Below, piece after piece: positions 44,116 through 52,564 of a stretch of DNA of 64,000 nt. A program made the translations under genes and the position numbers. The notes under the pieces were generated by a model, which had not been told where the DNA came from, did no database searches, and saw only the letters and a list, made by a program, of their open reading frames with translations. The stretch comes from a bacterium (lineage in GTDB: Bacteria; Pseudomonadota; Alphaproteobacteria; Caulobacterales; Hyphomonadaceae), in contig WGML01000002.1 of assembly GCA_016125045.1 (NCBI GenBank), forward strand, positions 372,001 to 436,000, in the 5' to 3' direction. The stretch's first letter is position 1. Every line of letters begins with the position of its first letter.

Positions 44116-44912
44116 GAGCGGAATGGGTCGCCGTGGCGCGCGATGAGCGCCTCCGCGCGGGCGACGTCCTCCAGCGTGTCGACGCCCGACATGGCGATCT
44201 CGGGGGCGTCGACCTCGACCGCCTGGATGCTGAGACCGGCTTCAAGGAAGCGGAGCTGCTCCAGCCCCTCGATTTCCTCATAGGTGGAGACGGGCAACGC
44301 GGCGATGCGGTCAAGCGCGGGGCGCGAATACCCGTAAAGGCCGATGTGCTGGAAGACCGGCGAGGCGAGGTCGCGGGTGCGGCGGGCGGCCTCGTCCCGG
44401 ATGGCGGGGATGATCTGCTTGGAGAACCAGATCGCCCGTCCGTCCCCGGCGCGGATGCAGGTGGTGCCGCTGAACGGGGTGGCGACCTTGCGCGCGCGCA
44501 GCTCGTCGAGCGCCGGCCAGCTCAGGCGGATGACGGGCGTCACGACGTCGGCGGCTCCGTCCGCCTCGAGCAGCGCGCGGACATGCGCTGGCGGAGTGAA
44601 GGGCGCGTCCCCCTGGAGGTTGACGACGAAACGGGCGTTGGGCGCGGCGCGCTCGACCGCCTCCCGGGTCCGGTCCGTGCCGGAGGCGAGGCGCGGATCG
44701 GTCATGACGCAGGCGGCGCCGAGGTCTGCGGCGTGCTCCATGATCCGCTCATCGTCGGTGGCGACCAGAACATCGGCGCCGGTCGCCTCCGCCGCGCGCC
44801 GGGCGGCGGCGATCACCCGCGCGAGCATCGACACGCCGGCGATGGGGTGCAGCGGCTTCCCGGGAAAGCGGGTCGAGCCATATCGCGCGGGGACGACGAT
44901 GACGGCGGTCAC
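44112..44912 (-). CDS. kdsB: 3-deoxy-manno-octulosonate cytidylyltransferase
   Basis: A 266-aa enzyme that makes CMP-KDO from KDO and CTP for lipopolysaccharide core assembly. The nucleotide-binding start VIVVPARYGSTRFPGKPLHP is typical, followed by VATDDERI, SGTDRTREAV, VNLQGDAPF and HIGLYGYSR. EEIEGLEQLRFLEAG is the conserved C-terminal motif. It overlaps both neighbours by 4 bases (kdsD upstream, phosphatase-like gene downstream), indicating tight translational coupling in one operon. Confidence 0.95.
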   Translation of the reverse strand: MTAVIVVPARYGSTRFPGKPLHPIAGVSMLARVIAAARRAAEATGADVLVATDDERIMEHAADLGAACVMTDPRLASGTDRTREAVERAAPNARFVVNLQGDAPFTPPAHVRALLEADGAADVVTPVIRLSWPALDELRARKVATPFSGTTCIRAGDGRAIWFSKQIIPAIRDEAARRTRDLASPVFQHIGLYGYSRPALDRIAALPVSTYEEIEGLEQLRFLEAGLSIQAVEVDAPEIAMSGVDTLEDVARAEALIARHGDPFRS

Positions 44913-45904
44913 GCCAGCCCCGCCTTGAGCAGGTCGTGCATGTGAAGGAGGCCCACGGGAACGCCGTCGTCGACGAGGAAGATCGTTGTCCGCTTGTGTT
45001 CGTTGAGCATGCGCAGGACGGTCGCCGCGAGCGCCGACGACGGCGCGGTCATCGGCGTGCGGGTCATCACGTCGTCGACCGTCGCGGCGGTGCGCCCGGA
45101 TGCGATGAGGCGGCGGATGTCGCCATCGGTGATGACGCCGACGAGCGCGCCGTCGGCGCCGACCACGCCGACGATCCCGAAGCCCTTGGCGGAAATCGCC
45201 GCGACGCCCTCGATGAAGCCCGACCCCGAGCGGATGAGCGGCAGCGCATCGCCGGTCGCCATCAGATCGGCGGCGGTGAGCAGCATCGCGCCGAGCTTGC
45301 CGCCGGGGTGGAAGACCTTGAACTGGTCGGACTTGAACCCCCGGAGCTCCAGCAGCGCCACGGCGAGCGCATCGCCCATCGCCATCATCAGCGTGGTTGA
45401 CGTCGTCGGGGCCTGGGTTTCGGCGCAGGCCTCCTCGGCGGGCGGGATGATGAGGCGGATGTCGGCGGCGGCGCCGAGGGTGGAGCCGGCGTTCGCGGTG
45501 AGCGCGATGAGCGGGATGGCGAAGCGCCGGGTGTAGTGGATGAGGTCAGACAGCTCGCTCGTCTCGCCGGATTTCGAGAGCGCGATCACCACATCGTTCG
45601 CGGTGATCATGCCGAGGTCGCCATGGCTTGCCTCGGTGGGGTGGACGAACAGCGCCGGTGTTCCGGTGGAGGCGAGCGTCGCGGCGATCTTGCGGGCGAC
45701 ATGGCCGGACTTGCCGACCCCGGCGCAGATCACGCGGCCCCTGGCCTCGAGCATGGTCGCCACGGCGGCGGCGAAGCCTGCGTCGAGCGACTCCGCGAGC
45801 TGATAGAGGGCGGCCCCCTCGAGCGCGAGGACCCGGCGGCCCTTCGCGACGGCGGCGGCCATTGTCTCATCCGCTCCGGCGCTGGTCGCGGCGCGGTGCG
45901 TCAT
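44909..45904 (-). CDS. kdsD: arabinose-5-phosphate isomerase (KpsF/GutQ family)
   Basis: A 331-aa enzyme that converts ribulose 5-phosphate to arabinose 5-phosphate, the first step to KDO. The SIS isomerase domain (about 45-175) has VGKSGHVARKIAATLASTGT, HGDLGMITANDVVIALSKSG and the family's PTTSTTLMMAMGDALAVALL. The tail of the domain has KVFHPGGKLGAML. Two CBS domains follow (about 205-330) with VITDGDIRRLI. Its 5' end overlaps the alpha/beta-hydrolase gene by 4 bases and its 3' end overlaps kdsB by 4 bases. Confidence 0.94.
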   Translation of the reverse strand: MTHRAATSAGADETMAAAVAKGRRVLALEGAALYQLAESLDAGFAAAVATMLEARGRVICAGVGKSGHVARKIAATLASTGTPALFVHPTEASHGDLGMITANDVVIALSKSGETSELSDLIHYTRRFAIPLIALTANAGSTLGAAADIRLIIPPAEEACAETQAPTTSTTLMMAMGDALAVALLELRGFKSDQFKVFHPGGKLGAMLLTAADLMATGDALPLIRSGSGFIEGVAAISAKGFGIVGVVGADGALVGVITDGDIRRLIASGRTAATVDDVMTRTPMTAPSSALAATVLRMLNEHKRTTIFLVDDGVPVGLLHMHDLLKAGLA

Positions 45905-47178
45905 CGCCGCGCGGCGGGCGGCGGGGCCGGACCGCCGACTCCCGGAGGACGGACGAAGGGCGCCCGGCAGTCGCCCCGGGCGGGCGCCGCAGCGTCGACC
46001 GGGATGCGGGTCGCGGCGCCGGGGGGCTTAAGATAGCGGTCGAACCAGTCGACGGCCGCCTTGATGGCGAGTTCGCGCTCCACATTGTAGATGCCGTAAT
46101 GGCTGATGCCCGGGATCATGATCGCCTTGCGCGGCCCCTTCACCATCTCGCAGGACTTCAGGCCGGTCAGTTCGTTGGAGAACAGCTCCTCCTTCTCGGC
46201 CATCACGTAGAGCACGGGCTGGGTGACGCGGTGTGATTGCTCAACCGGCGCCCAGCGGATCACCTTGTTGCCGATCGGCGTGCCGATGAGGCTGCCGACC
46301 GATTGCGCCCGGTCGGCCGGATAGTCGGCTTGGCCCATCGCGAGCTGGGCCGCGAAGGTGTTTGAATTGACGATGGCGGCGGCGGGATCGGCGGTGTAGG
46401 GCGCGTTCGGCCGTCCCTCCATGCCGGGGACCTGGGCGACGATGGCCTTCACCCGCGGGTCGTGGGCGGCGACATAGACGACGTGTCCGCCCGAGAAGCT
46501 CGATCCGCGCGCGCCGATCCGGTCCGGGTCGACCATGGGCTGGGCCGCGACATAGCTGATGGCATTGAACCAGTCCTCCACCTGCTCCCAGGGGTCGATA
46601 TAGCCGCGCAGTTCGCGCACTTCGGCGGTGTAGGTCGCGCCCGGGGCGAGGCCCGCCGGGCGGGGGCCGACGAGGACCGTCCGGGAATCGCTTTCGCCCC
46701 AGCCGCGATAGTCGAAGACCATGACGAGATAGCCGGCCCGGGCGAGGTCGACCGCGTCATTGCGGAAGCCGGCGGCGGTGCCGCCCCAGCCATGCGCCAT
46801 CACGACGGTCGGGAGTTTCTTGCCCTCATTCTCGGCGGCGTAGAACCATTGCGCGGTGAGGCGCACATTCTCGCTGAAGAAGCTCGCCGGACGGAAGACG
46901 ATGCCCGGCGGCGGCGTGTAGTTCACGGTCGGCGCGCGCAGCGCCTCGGCCGCGGGATCGCCGGCATAGGTGCGGGCGGGGGCGGGCGGGGATGTCGGCG
47001 GTTGCGCGGCGGTTGCGACCGCGGCGCGGGCGGGAGCGGGATCGGGCGAGGCCGGCGCAACCGAGCTGCAGGCGGCGACGCCGAAGGCGAGGACGGCCGC
47101 GGCGAGGCTCGCCCCGAGAGATGAAAACGGTGCGCCCTTGGGCTCGGGGGTCAACGCCGTGTCTCTGGCCTGGTTCAT
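45901..47178 (-). CDS. alpha/beta-hydrolase lipoprotein inside the KDO operon
   Basis: A 425-aa protein. The lipoprotein signal LGASLAAAVLAFGVAACSSV places an acylated Cys near residue 37, followed by a Pro/Ala-rich spacer. The hydrolase domain (about 80-390) has the oxyanion segment VVMAHGWGGTAAGFRNDAVD, MVFDYRGWGESDS and a nucleophile region ARGSSFSGGHVV. A later His in IPGISHYGIY probably completes the triad. It resembles CocE/dienelactone-hydrolase-like family members. Substrate unknown. ATG 47178 is chosen because GGGAG lies 8 bases upstream; ATG 47196 and 47211 are further up. It lies between kdsA and kdsD in tight order. Confidence 0.85.
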   Translation of the reverse strand: MNQARDTALTPEPKGAPFSSLGASLAAAVLAFGVAACSSVAPASPDPAPARAAVATAAQPPTSPPAPARTYAGDPAAEALRAPTVNYTPPPGIVFRPASFFSENVRLTAQWFYAAENEGKKLPTVVMAHGWGGTAAGFRNDAVDLARAGYLVMVFDYRGWGESDSRTVLVGPRPAGLAPGATYTAEVRELRGYIDPWEQVEDWFNAISYVAAQPMVDPDRIGARGSSFSGGHVVYVAAHDPRVKAIVAQVPGMEGRPNAPYTADPAAAIVNSNTFAAQLAMGQADYPADRAQSVGSLIGTPIGNKVIRWAPVEQSHRVTQPVLYVMAEKEELFSNELTGLKSCEMVKGPRKAIMIPGISHYGIYNVERELAIKAAVDWFDRYLKPPGAATRIPVDAAAPARGDCRAPFVRPPGVGGPAPPPAARR

Positions 47179-47226
47179 CGCCTGCTCTCCCTGCATTCGC
47201 CGGCCCTGCATCCGGGCTGGTCTGTT

Positions 47227-48111
47227 TCAGCCTCTTGTCTGCGCCTCGCGCGCCATGGATTTGGCGAGACTATCAAACGCCATGATGTCCCGCATCAGGC
47301 TTTCGAGCGCGTTCAGGGGCACCATGTTGGGCCCGTCGGACGGGGCGTTGTCGGGGTCCTGGTGGGTTTCGATGAAGACGGCCGAGACGCCGACGGCGGC
47401 GGCGGCGCGGGCGAGGACCGGCACGAATTCGCGCTGGCCGCCGGAACTCGCGCCCTTGCCGCCCGGCTGCTGGACTGAATGCGTCGCGTCGAAGACCACG
47501 GGCGCGCCGGTCGCGGCGAGTTCCGGAAGCGCGCGGAAATCGGTGACGAGGGTGTTGTAGCCGAAGGAGACGCCCCGCTCCGTCACCATCACGTCCCGCG
47601 CGCCCGACGCGACGAGCTTGGCGACGACGTTCTTCATGTCCCAGGGGGCGAGGAACTGGCCCTTCTTGACGTTGACCACTCGCCCGGTCTCGGCGGCGGC
47701 GATGAGGAGGTCGGTCTGGCGGCAGAGGAAGGCCGGGATCTGCAGGACATCGGCGGCGGCCGCGACCTGCGAACACTGGTCGGGCAGGTGGACGTCGGTG
47801 AGGATCGGCAGGCCGGCGGTCTCCCTGACCTCGGCGAAGATGTCGAGCGCCTCGCTGAGCGCCATGCCGCGATAGCCCGCGAGGCTGGTGCGGTTCGCCT
47901 TGTCGAACGAGGTCTTGTAGATGAGGTGGACGCCCAGCCGATCGGCGATCTCGCGCAGCGCTGCGGACATTTCGAGCGCATGGGCGCGGCTCTCAAGCGC
48001 GCAGGGGCCGGCGATGAAGGCGACGGGAAGCGACTGGCCGATGCGGACCTTGCCCCGTGGGGCGTCGATCTCGATGACGGGGTTCGGGGCGGACTGATGG
48101 CCGTCTGGCAT
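47227..48111 (-). CDS. kdsA: 3-deoxy-8-phosphooctulonate synthase
   Basis: A 294-aa enzyme condensing arabinose 5-phosphate with phosphoenolpyruvate to KDO 8-phosphate. Signature motifs are present: VAFIAGPCALES, LIYKTSFDKANRTSL, ILTDVHLPDQC, LIAAAETGRVVNVKKGQFLA and VVFDATHSVQQPGGKG. The DVHLPDQC His-Cys region is relevant to metal dependence in some KdsA groups. ATG 48111 follows GAGAGACACCC. It is the first gene of the minus-strand run, 48 bases before the hydrolase, and is divergent from a small membrane protein. Confidence 0.95.
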   Translation of the reverse strand: MPDGHQSAPNPVIEIDAPRGKVRIGQSLPVAFIAGPCALESRAHALEMSAALREIADRLGVHLIYKTSFDKANRTSLAGYRGMALSEALDIFAEVRETAGLPILTDVHLPDQCSQVAAAADVLQIPAFLCRQTDLLIAAAETGRVVNVKKGQFLAPWDMKNVVAKLVASGARDVMVTERGVSFGYNTLVTDFRALPELAATGAPVVFDATHSVQQPGGKGASSGGQREFVPVLARAAAAVGVSAVFIETHQDPDNAPSDGPNMVPLNALESLMRDIMAFDSLAKSMAREAQTRG

Positions 48112-48273
48112 GGGTGTCTCTCGAACTGATGACCTGCCGCCCATATGGACCCGGCGGCGCGTCAAGGCCAGAGGCGCAGGACACGCACCGACAGCACGTT
48201 TCTGAAAGTCCGCCCATCGCAACCGTGCGAGAGTCGTCCAATCGAGGACTCAACTGGCGGGAAGACGGATCCG

Positions 48274-48645
48274 ATGGAGTTTGCGACAAAACTGGCCTGG
48301 CTGCTGCTCGCCGCAGTGCACGCGGCGCCGTCGGCCGTGGCGTTCGCGCCGGGTCTGGTCGAACGGCTCTATGGAGTGGAGCGGGCCGGCGCGGTTGGCC
48401 TGCTGTTGACGCACCGGGGAGCCTTGTTTCTGGCGGTGCTGTCGGTGTCGGTGCTGGCGGCGTTCGATCCGGGGGCCAGACGAGCGGCGGCTCTCGTTGT
48501 TGGTATCAGCATTGTTGGCTATCTGATCCTTTACGCGGCTGCGGGCGCTCTGGACGGACCGCTGCGGACCGTTGCGCTTGTCGATGTGGCGGCGCTGGCG
48601 CCGCTCGGGTTCGTGATATGGCGGGCGGCGGCCGATCAGGCGTGA
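48274..48645 (+). CDS. small membrane protein of unknown function
   Basis: A 123-aa protein with four hydrophobic helices (about 5-20, 45-62, 68-88, 98-118): LAWLLLAAVHAAPSAVAFAP, VGLLLTHRGALFLAVLSVSV, ALVVGISIVGYLILYAAAGA and VALVDVAALAPLGFVIW. The family is not one I can name. ATG 48274 follows GGGAAGACGGATCC. Its stop overlaps the next start in GTGA, so it is probably translationally coupled to the AraC regulator and may be its target or partner. Confidence 0.75.
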   Translation: MEFATKLAWLLLAAVHAAPSAVAFAPGLVERLYGVERAGAVGLLLTHRGALFLAVLSVSVLAAFDPGARRAAALVVGISIVGYLILYAAAGALDGPLRTVALVDVAALAPLGFVIWRAAADQA

Positions 48646-49466
48646 ACGCGCAGGAGAGGGTGTTGCGGTCGACCTCGACGCCGATATCAGCGCCCGTGGT
48701 GCTGATTGCGGGCGCACGTGCGGCCTATGTCGGGCCGTCGATGCAGCTCGCTGCGCACAAGAACGCCGTCGCGATGGTCGCCGTTGGTCTGGACCGGCCG
48801 TTCGAAGCTTCCACGCTGCTGTCCGATGGCTGGAGCGACTATGCGCGCGCAAGGATCGCGGTCGTTCCGCCGGGTCGCCTCCATCATCTCAGGGCGACGG
48901 GGCGAATGATGTTTCTGTACTGCGATGCGCTCGGGGATGACTGGCGCGCGCTCCAGGCAGACCCGCCCGGGGATGCGGTTGGGCGCTGGCTGGCGGGCGT
49001 TGATCGGGCGTTCGATGGCGGCGCGGAGCCGATGCTCCGGCGACTGTTCGACGCCGCACTTGGGGCGTCGGCGGCGGCTCCTGAGCGATCAGCGGGGTCA
49101 GGCTCGCGGCGGATCGAGGACGCGATTCGGGCGATCGCGGCCCGCCCGCAGGATTTTCCGACCGTCGCACACGGAGCGCGTCTCGCCGGACTGTCTCCCG
49201 GCCGCTTTCAACATGCTTTCCGCGCGGCGGTGGGCGCGCCGTTCCGCAGCTATCGGCGATGGCGTCGAATGGCTGTGGCGGCCGAAGTGATCGCCGAGGG
49301 CGGTACGCTGACGCAAGCTGCGCTGGAGGCGGGGTTTTCCGGGTCGGCGCATTTCAGCTCGGCTTTCAAGGAGATGTTCGGGCTCGCCCCTTCCCGTCTG
49401 CTGGCGTCAGGGGTGACGTTCCAGTGCGCCGGAGGCCGCACTCGTGAAGTTCATGACGGAGCCTGA
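48642..49466 (+). CDS. AraC-family transcriptional regulator
   Basis: About 274 aa from GTG 48642, which overlaps the preceding stop by 4 bases; TTG 48663 with AGGAG upstream is an alternative. The N-terminal part (about 20-145) is a cupin-like sensor with no recognised ligand. The C-terminal double helix-turn-helix (about 165-265) has VAHGARLAGLSPGRFQHAFR, AVGAPFRSYRRWRRMAVAAE and the second HTH with ALEAGFSGSAHFSSAFKEMF then GLAPSRL, the AraC signature. It presumably regulates the coupled membrane gene or something nearby. Confidence 0.88.
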   Translation: MNAQERVLRSTSTPISAPVVLIAGARAAYVGPSMQLAAHKNAVAMVAVGLDRPFEASTLLSDGWSDYARARIAVVPPGRLHHLRATGRMMFLYCDALGDDWRALQADPPGDAVGRWLAGVDRAFDGGAEPMLRRLFDAALGASAAAPERSAGSGSRRIEDAIRAIAARPQDFPTVAHGARLAGLSPGRFQHAFRAAVGAPFRSYRRWRRMAVAAEVIAEGGTLTQAALEAGFSGSAHFSSAFKEMFGLAPSRLLASGVTFQCAGGRTREVHDGA

Positions 49467-49550
49467 CGCGGTTTTGCAGCGAGCCTGCGCCGCGGGGGGA
49501 CTATAGGGACCGTTTCGGCCTTCCAGGCGTCCTTTTTGTGAGCGTTCCCC

Positions 49551-50711
49551 ATGCAGTTCATCGACCTTCACGCCCAGCGTCGGCGCATCGAGCACGAGAT
49601 CAACGCGGCGATCGCCCGTGTGCTGGAGAGCGGCGCCTTCATCATGGGCCCCGAGGTGACGGCGTTCGAGGCGGAGCTTGCGGCCTTCGCCGGGGCGAAG
49701 GTCGCGCTCGGCTGCGCGAACGGGACCGAGGCGCTGGCGCTGCCGCTGATGGCCTGGGGGATCGGGCCGGGCGATGCGGTGTTCTGCCCGAGCTTCACCT
49801 TCGTTGCGACCGCGGAGGTGGTTCCCTGGCTCGGGGCGACGCCGGTGTTCGTGGATGTGCTGCCGGACACCTACAACATGGACCCGGCGAGCCTCGCGGC
49901 GGCGGTGGCGCAGGTGAAGCGCGACGGCCGGCTGAAACCGAAAGTGGTGATCCCGGTCGACCTGTTCGGCCAGCCGGCTGACTATCCCGCGATCAGCGCG
50001 ATCGCGCGCAGGGAGGGGATGCGCATCGTCGCCGATCAGGCGCAGGGCTTCGGCTGCACCCTGCACGGCCGGCAGCCGCTCGACTGGGCGGATGCGGCGA
50101 CGGCGAGCTTCTTTCCGGCCAAACCGCTCGGCTGCTATGGCGATGGTGGGGCGGTGCTGACCAATGACGAGCCGCTTGCCGATCTGATCGACAGCCTGCG
50201 CATCCATGGCAAGGCGGGGGCGGCGGACCTCGCGGCGCATCGCTTCGAGCATGACCCGCGCTATCTCAACATGCGGGTGGGCATGAACTCCCGGCTCGAT
50301 TCGATCCAGGCGGCGATCCTGCGCGAGAAACTGCGCATCTATCCCGATGAACTGATCCGCCGGGACCAGATCGCGAGCCGCTATATCGAGGGCCTGAAGG
50401 GTCGGGTGCCGCGGACGCCGGAGGTGATCGCGGGCGGGCGATCGAACTGGGCGCAGTTCACGATCGAGCATGACGACCGGGACGGGCTGCAGCGCCACAT
50501 GAAGGAACGCGGCGCGCCGTCGGCGGCCTATTATCCGGTGCCGATCCACATGCAGGCCCCCTACGCCCGTCATCCGACCGCGCCGGGCGGGTTGCCGGTG
50601 ACGGAGGGGTTGAGAGGACGGGTGGTGTCCCTGCCGATGCACGCCTATCTGGAGCCGGCCGATCAGGACCTTGTGATCGAGGTGGTGGTGAGCTACCGGC
50701 CGAATGGCTGA
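49551..50711 (+). CDS. DegT/DnrJ/EryC1-family sugar aminotransferase
   Basis: A 386-aa PLP aminotransferase of nucleotide-sugar metabolism, similar in type to WbpE. It starts FIDLHAQRRRIEHEINAAIA. The PLP contacts are FCPSFTFVATAEVV, VADQAQGFG and the Lys in ATASFFPAKPLGCYGDGGAV (Lys 191). The active-site loop includes RVGMNSRLDSIQAAIL, and the C-terminus has VVSLPMHAYL. It aminates a keto-sugar bound to UDP or dTDP, probably for surface glycans, but no partner dehydrogenase is beside it. ATG 49551; TGAGCGTTCCCC upstream gives only a weak ribosome-binding site. Confidence 0.9.
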   Translation: MQFIDLHAQRRRIEHEINAAIARVLESGAFIMGPEVTAFEAELAAFAGAKVALGCANGTEALALPLMAWGIGPGDAVFCPSFTFVATAEVVPWLGATPVFVDVLPDTYNMDPASLAAAVAQVKRDGRLKPKVVIPVDLFGQPADYPAISAIARREGMRIVADQAQGFGCTLHGRQPLDWADAATASFFPAKPLGCYGDGGAVLTNDEPLADLIDSLRIHGKAGAADLAAHRFEHDPRYLNMRVGMNSRLDSIQAAILREKLRIYPDELIRRDQIASRYIEGLKGRVPRTPEVIAGGRSNWAQFTIEHDDRDGLQRHMKERGAPSAAYYPVPIHMQAPYARHPTAPGGLPVTEGLRGRVVSLPMHAYLEPADQDLVIEVVVSYRPNG

Positions 50712-51314
50712 TCAGCCGGCGGATGACTTCTCCCCAAGGGCGCGCAGGCGGATCGAGCGGACTTCGAAGGTGCGGCGCTTGTCCGGGGCGACCGGGCGGA
50801 TGCCGAGATAGTCGTAGCCGAGCACGCCGTCGGTCGGCGGCGGCGTCCAAGTGAAGGTGTAGGGGGCGAAGTCCGCGGTGAGCGGGAACTGCCGCCAGCC
50901 GCTTTCGGCGTCGTTGCGGGCCTTGTAGTTGGCCTCGAAAAAGGTCGCGCCGAATTCGCCGCGCGTGCGGGCCTCGATGGTGACTTCCAGCGTCCGGCGC
51001 TCGAAGGCGAACTCCAGATCCTCCGCGATCACGAGATGCGCTCCGGAGCGCGGGTCTTCATAGGGCCGGCCCGCGAGGCGGGTGAAGCGGATCACCTGCT
51101 CGGTCTCGCCCTCGGGGACGAAGATGTCAATCGTTCCGACATCGCCGACGACGAAGCGGTAGAGTTCCTGCGTGCGGACGGTGACGTCCTCCGCGTTCCG
51201 GCCGCCGCCGCTGACGGGGCCGCTCGGCGGACGTTCACTTAGGGGGTCGATCGCCATGAACACGAAGAGGCTGGCGACCAGCACCGAGAGCGGAAAGAAG
51301 ATGTAGTCAGGCAT
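50712..51314 (-). CDS. membrane-anchored protein of unknown function
   Basis: A 200-aa protein with one N-terminal membrane segment (MPDYIFFPLSVLVASLFVFM) and no cleavage site, so probably anchored with the rest in the periplasm. The remainder is beta-rich (LYRFVVGDVGTIDIFVPEGE, LEVTIEARTRGEFGATFFEA, YTFTWTPPPTDGVLGYDYLG), reminiscent of a carbohydrate-binding or jelly-roll-like fold. I do not recognise a family. ATG 51314 follows GGGGCCTCA. Its stop immediately abuts the end of the aminotransferase gene (convergent). Confidence 0.75.
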   Translation of the reverse strand: MPDYIFFPLSVLVASLFVFMAIDPLSERPPSGPVSGGGRNAEDVTVRTQELYRFVVGDVGTIDIFVPEGETEQVIRFTRLAGRPYEDPRSGAHLVIAEDLEFAFERRTLEVTIEARTRGEFGATFFEANYKARNDAESGWRQFPLTADFAPYTFTWTPPPTDGVLGYDYLGIRPVAPDKRRTFEVRSIRLRALGEKSSAG

Positions 51315-51461
51315 TGAGGCCCCGGCGTTGGATCCTCCGCATCGTTCCGCTTGACGCGGCGGGCGGCGGTCTCTCTCCTTAGCGGCGGGCGGGCGCAAGT
51401 GAAAGCCGGCGCGCGACGGCTCGCGCAGCGCGCGGCGAAGGCAAGGGCGGATCGGGTGCAT

Positions 51462-51791
51462 ATGAACAAGGCGGACGCCGCGGCAAATCCGGAGATCGTG
51501 CGCCAGGGCGCGAAGGACGCGGGACGGTATGTCGCCCGCTTCCCAGGCGGCATGGAGGCCGAGCTGACCTTCACCATGGAGGAGACGGCGGACGGGCGCG
51601 TGATGATCGCGCGCTATACGGGCGTCCCCGCATCGCTTGGCGGACGCGGCGTCGGGCGCGCACTGGTCGCGCACATGGTCGCGGCGGCCGCGGCGGAGGG
51701 ATTCACGGTGCGGCCGGATTGCTCATTTGTGAGGGCGAAGATGGAGGACGATCCGGCCTCGCGTCGCTTCATCGCCAGAGCGCGCGCATGA
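51462..51791 (+). CDS. small GNAT-fold protein (first of a tandem pair)
   Basis: A 109-aa protein of the short GNAT type (YjdJ/GCN5-related family): [40 protein letters not shown] (acetyl-CoA pyrophosphate loop G-R-G-V-G-R-A) and FTVRPDCSFVRAKMEDDPAS. Start ATG 51462 by homology; no clear ribosome-binding site. It overlaps the next gene by 4 bases (ATGA). The two encoded proteins are paralogues. Confidence 0.8.
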   Translation: MNKADAAANPEIVRQGAKDAGRYVARFPGGMEAELTFTMEETADGRVMIARYTGVPASLGGRGVGRALVAHMVAAAAAEGFTVRPDCSFVRAKMEDDPASRRFIARARA

Positions 51792-52084
51792 CCGATCTGT
51801 CGATCCGTCTCGATGAAACGCCGACCGGCGGTCGCTATGCGGCGATGGAGCCCGGCGGCCCGGAAGCCGAGATGACCTTCTCGAAGGCGGGCGCGCATCT
51901 CATCATCATCGACCACACGGCCGTGCCTGCCGCCTATGCCGGACGGGGCGTCGGCCGCGCGCTGGTGGAGCGGGCGGTGACGGATGCTCGCACGCGCGGC
52001 TGGAAGATCATTCCGCTCTGCCCGTTCGCCAAGGCGACGCTGGAGAAGCACGCCGAGTGGCGCGACGTGGTGCATCAGCCATGA
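51788..52084 (+). CDS. small GNAT-fold protein (second of a tandem pair)
   Basis: A 98-aa paralogue of the upstream protein: [40 protein letters not shown] and [20 protein letters not shown]. The second retains the CPF motif typical of this family, in which the first reads CSF. ATG 51788 overlaps the previous stop in ATGA, so coupled translation is likely. It ends 10 bases before the YcgN-family gene. Confidence 0.85.
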   Translation: MTDLSIRLDETPTGGRYAAMEPGGPEAEMTFSKAGAHLIIIDHTAVPAAYAGRGVGRALVERAVTDARTRGWKIIPLCPFAKATLEKHAEWRDVVHQP

Positions 52085-52094
52085 CGCCTGGCGC

Positions 52095-52550
52095 ATGAGC
52101 GAGCCGCTGTTCTGGAAGACCAAGACGCTCGCGCAGATGAGCGAGCAGGAATGGGAGAGCCTCTGCGACGGCTGCGCCAAATGCTGTCTTGTGAAGCTCG
52201 AGGACGAGGACACATCGGAAATCCACTATACCGGGCTCCACTGCCGCCTGCTCGATGCGCGGACCTGCCAGTGCTCGGACTATCCCAACCGGCGCAAGAT
52301 CGTGCCGGACTGCGTCAAGCTGACGCCGGAGAGCGTCGGTGACCTGGACTGGCTGCCGCGCACCTGCGCCTACCGGCTCGTGAATGAGGGGCGCGATCTT
52401 TATGACTGGCACCATCTGATCTGCGGCGACCGGTGGGAGGTGCACCGGCGCGGGGTCTCGGCGATGGACAAGACGATCAACGAGGATGATGTCGACCCCG
52501 AAGACGCCGAGGATCATATCGTCAACGCCGACACGCTGAAGCGGCGCTGA
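52095..52550 (+). CDS. YcgN-family Cys-cluster protein (UPF0260)
   Basis: A 151-aa soluble protein matching the YcgN/UPF0260 family. It starts [20 protein letters not shown]. The Cys cluster is [17 protein letters not shown], then [17 protein letters not shown] and VPDCVKLT, with TCAYRL later. The pattern resembles Zn/Fe-S clusters (CxxCxxC). Function unknown. ATG 52095 lies 10 bases after the tandem GNAT pair, so the three form a probable operon. Converges with the exported protein gene 14 bases away. Confidence 0.9.
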   Translation: MSEPLFWKTKTLAQMSEQEWESLCDGCAKCCLVKLEDEDTSEIHYTGLHCRLLDARTCQCSDYPNRRKIVPDCVKLTPESVGDLDWLPRTCAYRLVNEGRDLYDWHHLICGDRWEVHRRGVSAMDKTINEDDVDPEDAEDHIVNADTLKRR

Positions 52551-52564
52551 CCCGCGCGCGGGCT

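Noticed and set aside
49407-50642. 411-aa minus-strand frame opposite the sugar aminotransferase
   Set aside because: The plus-strand aminotransferase is complete with a PLP Lys; the opposing frame is His/Arg-rich without domain features.
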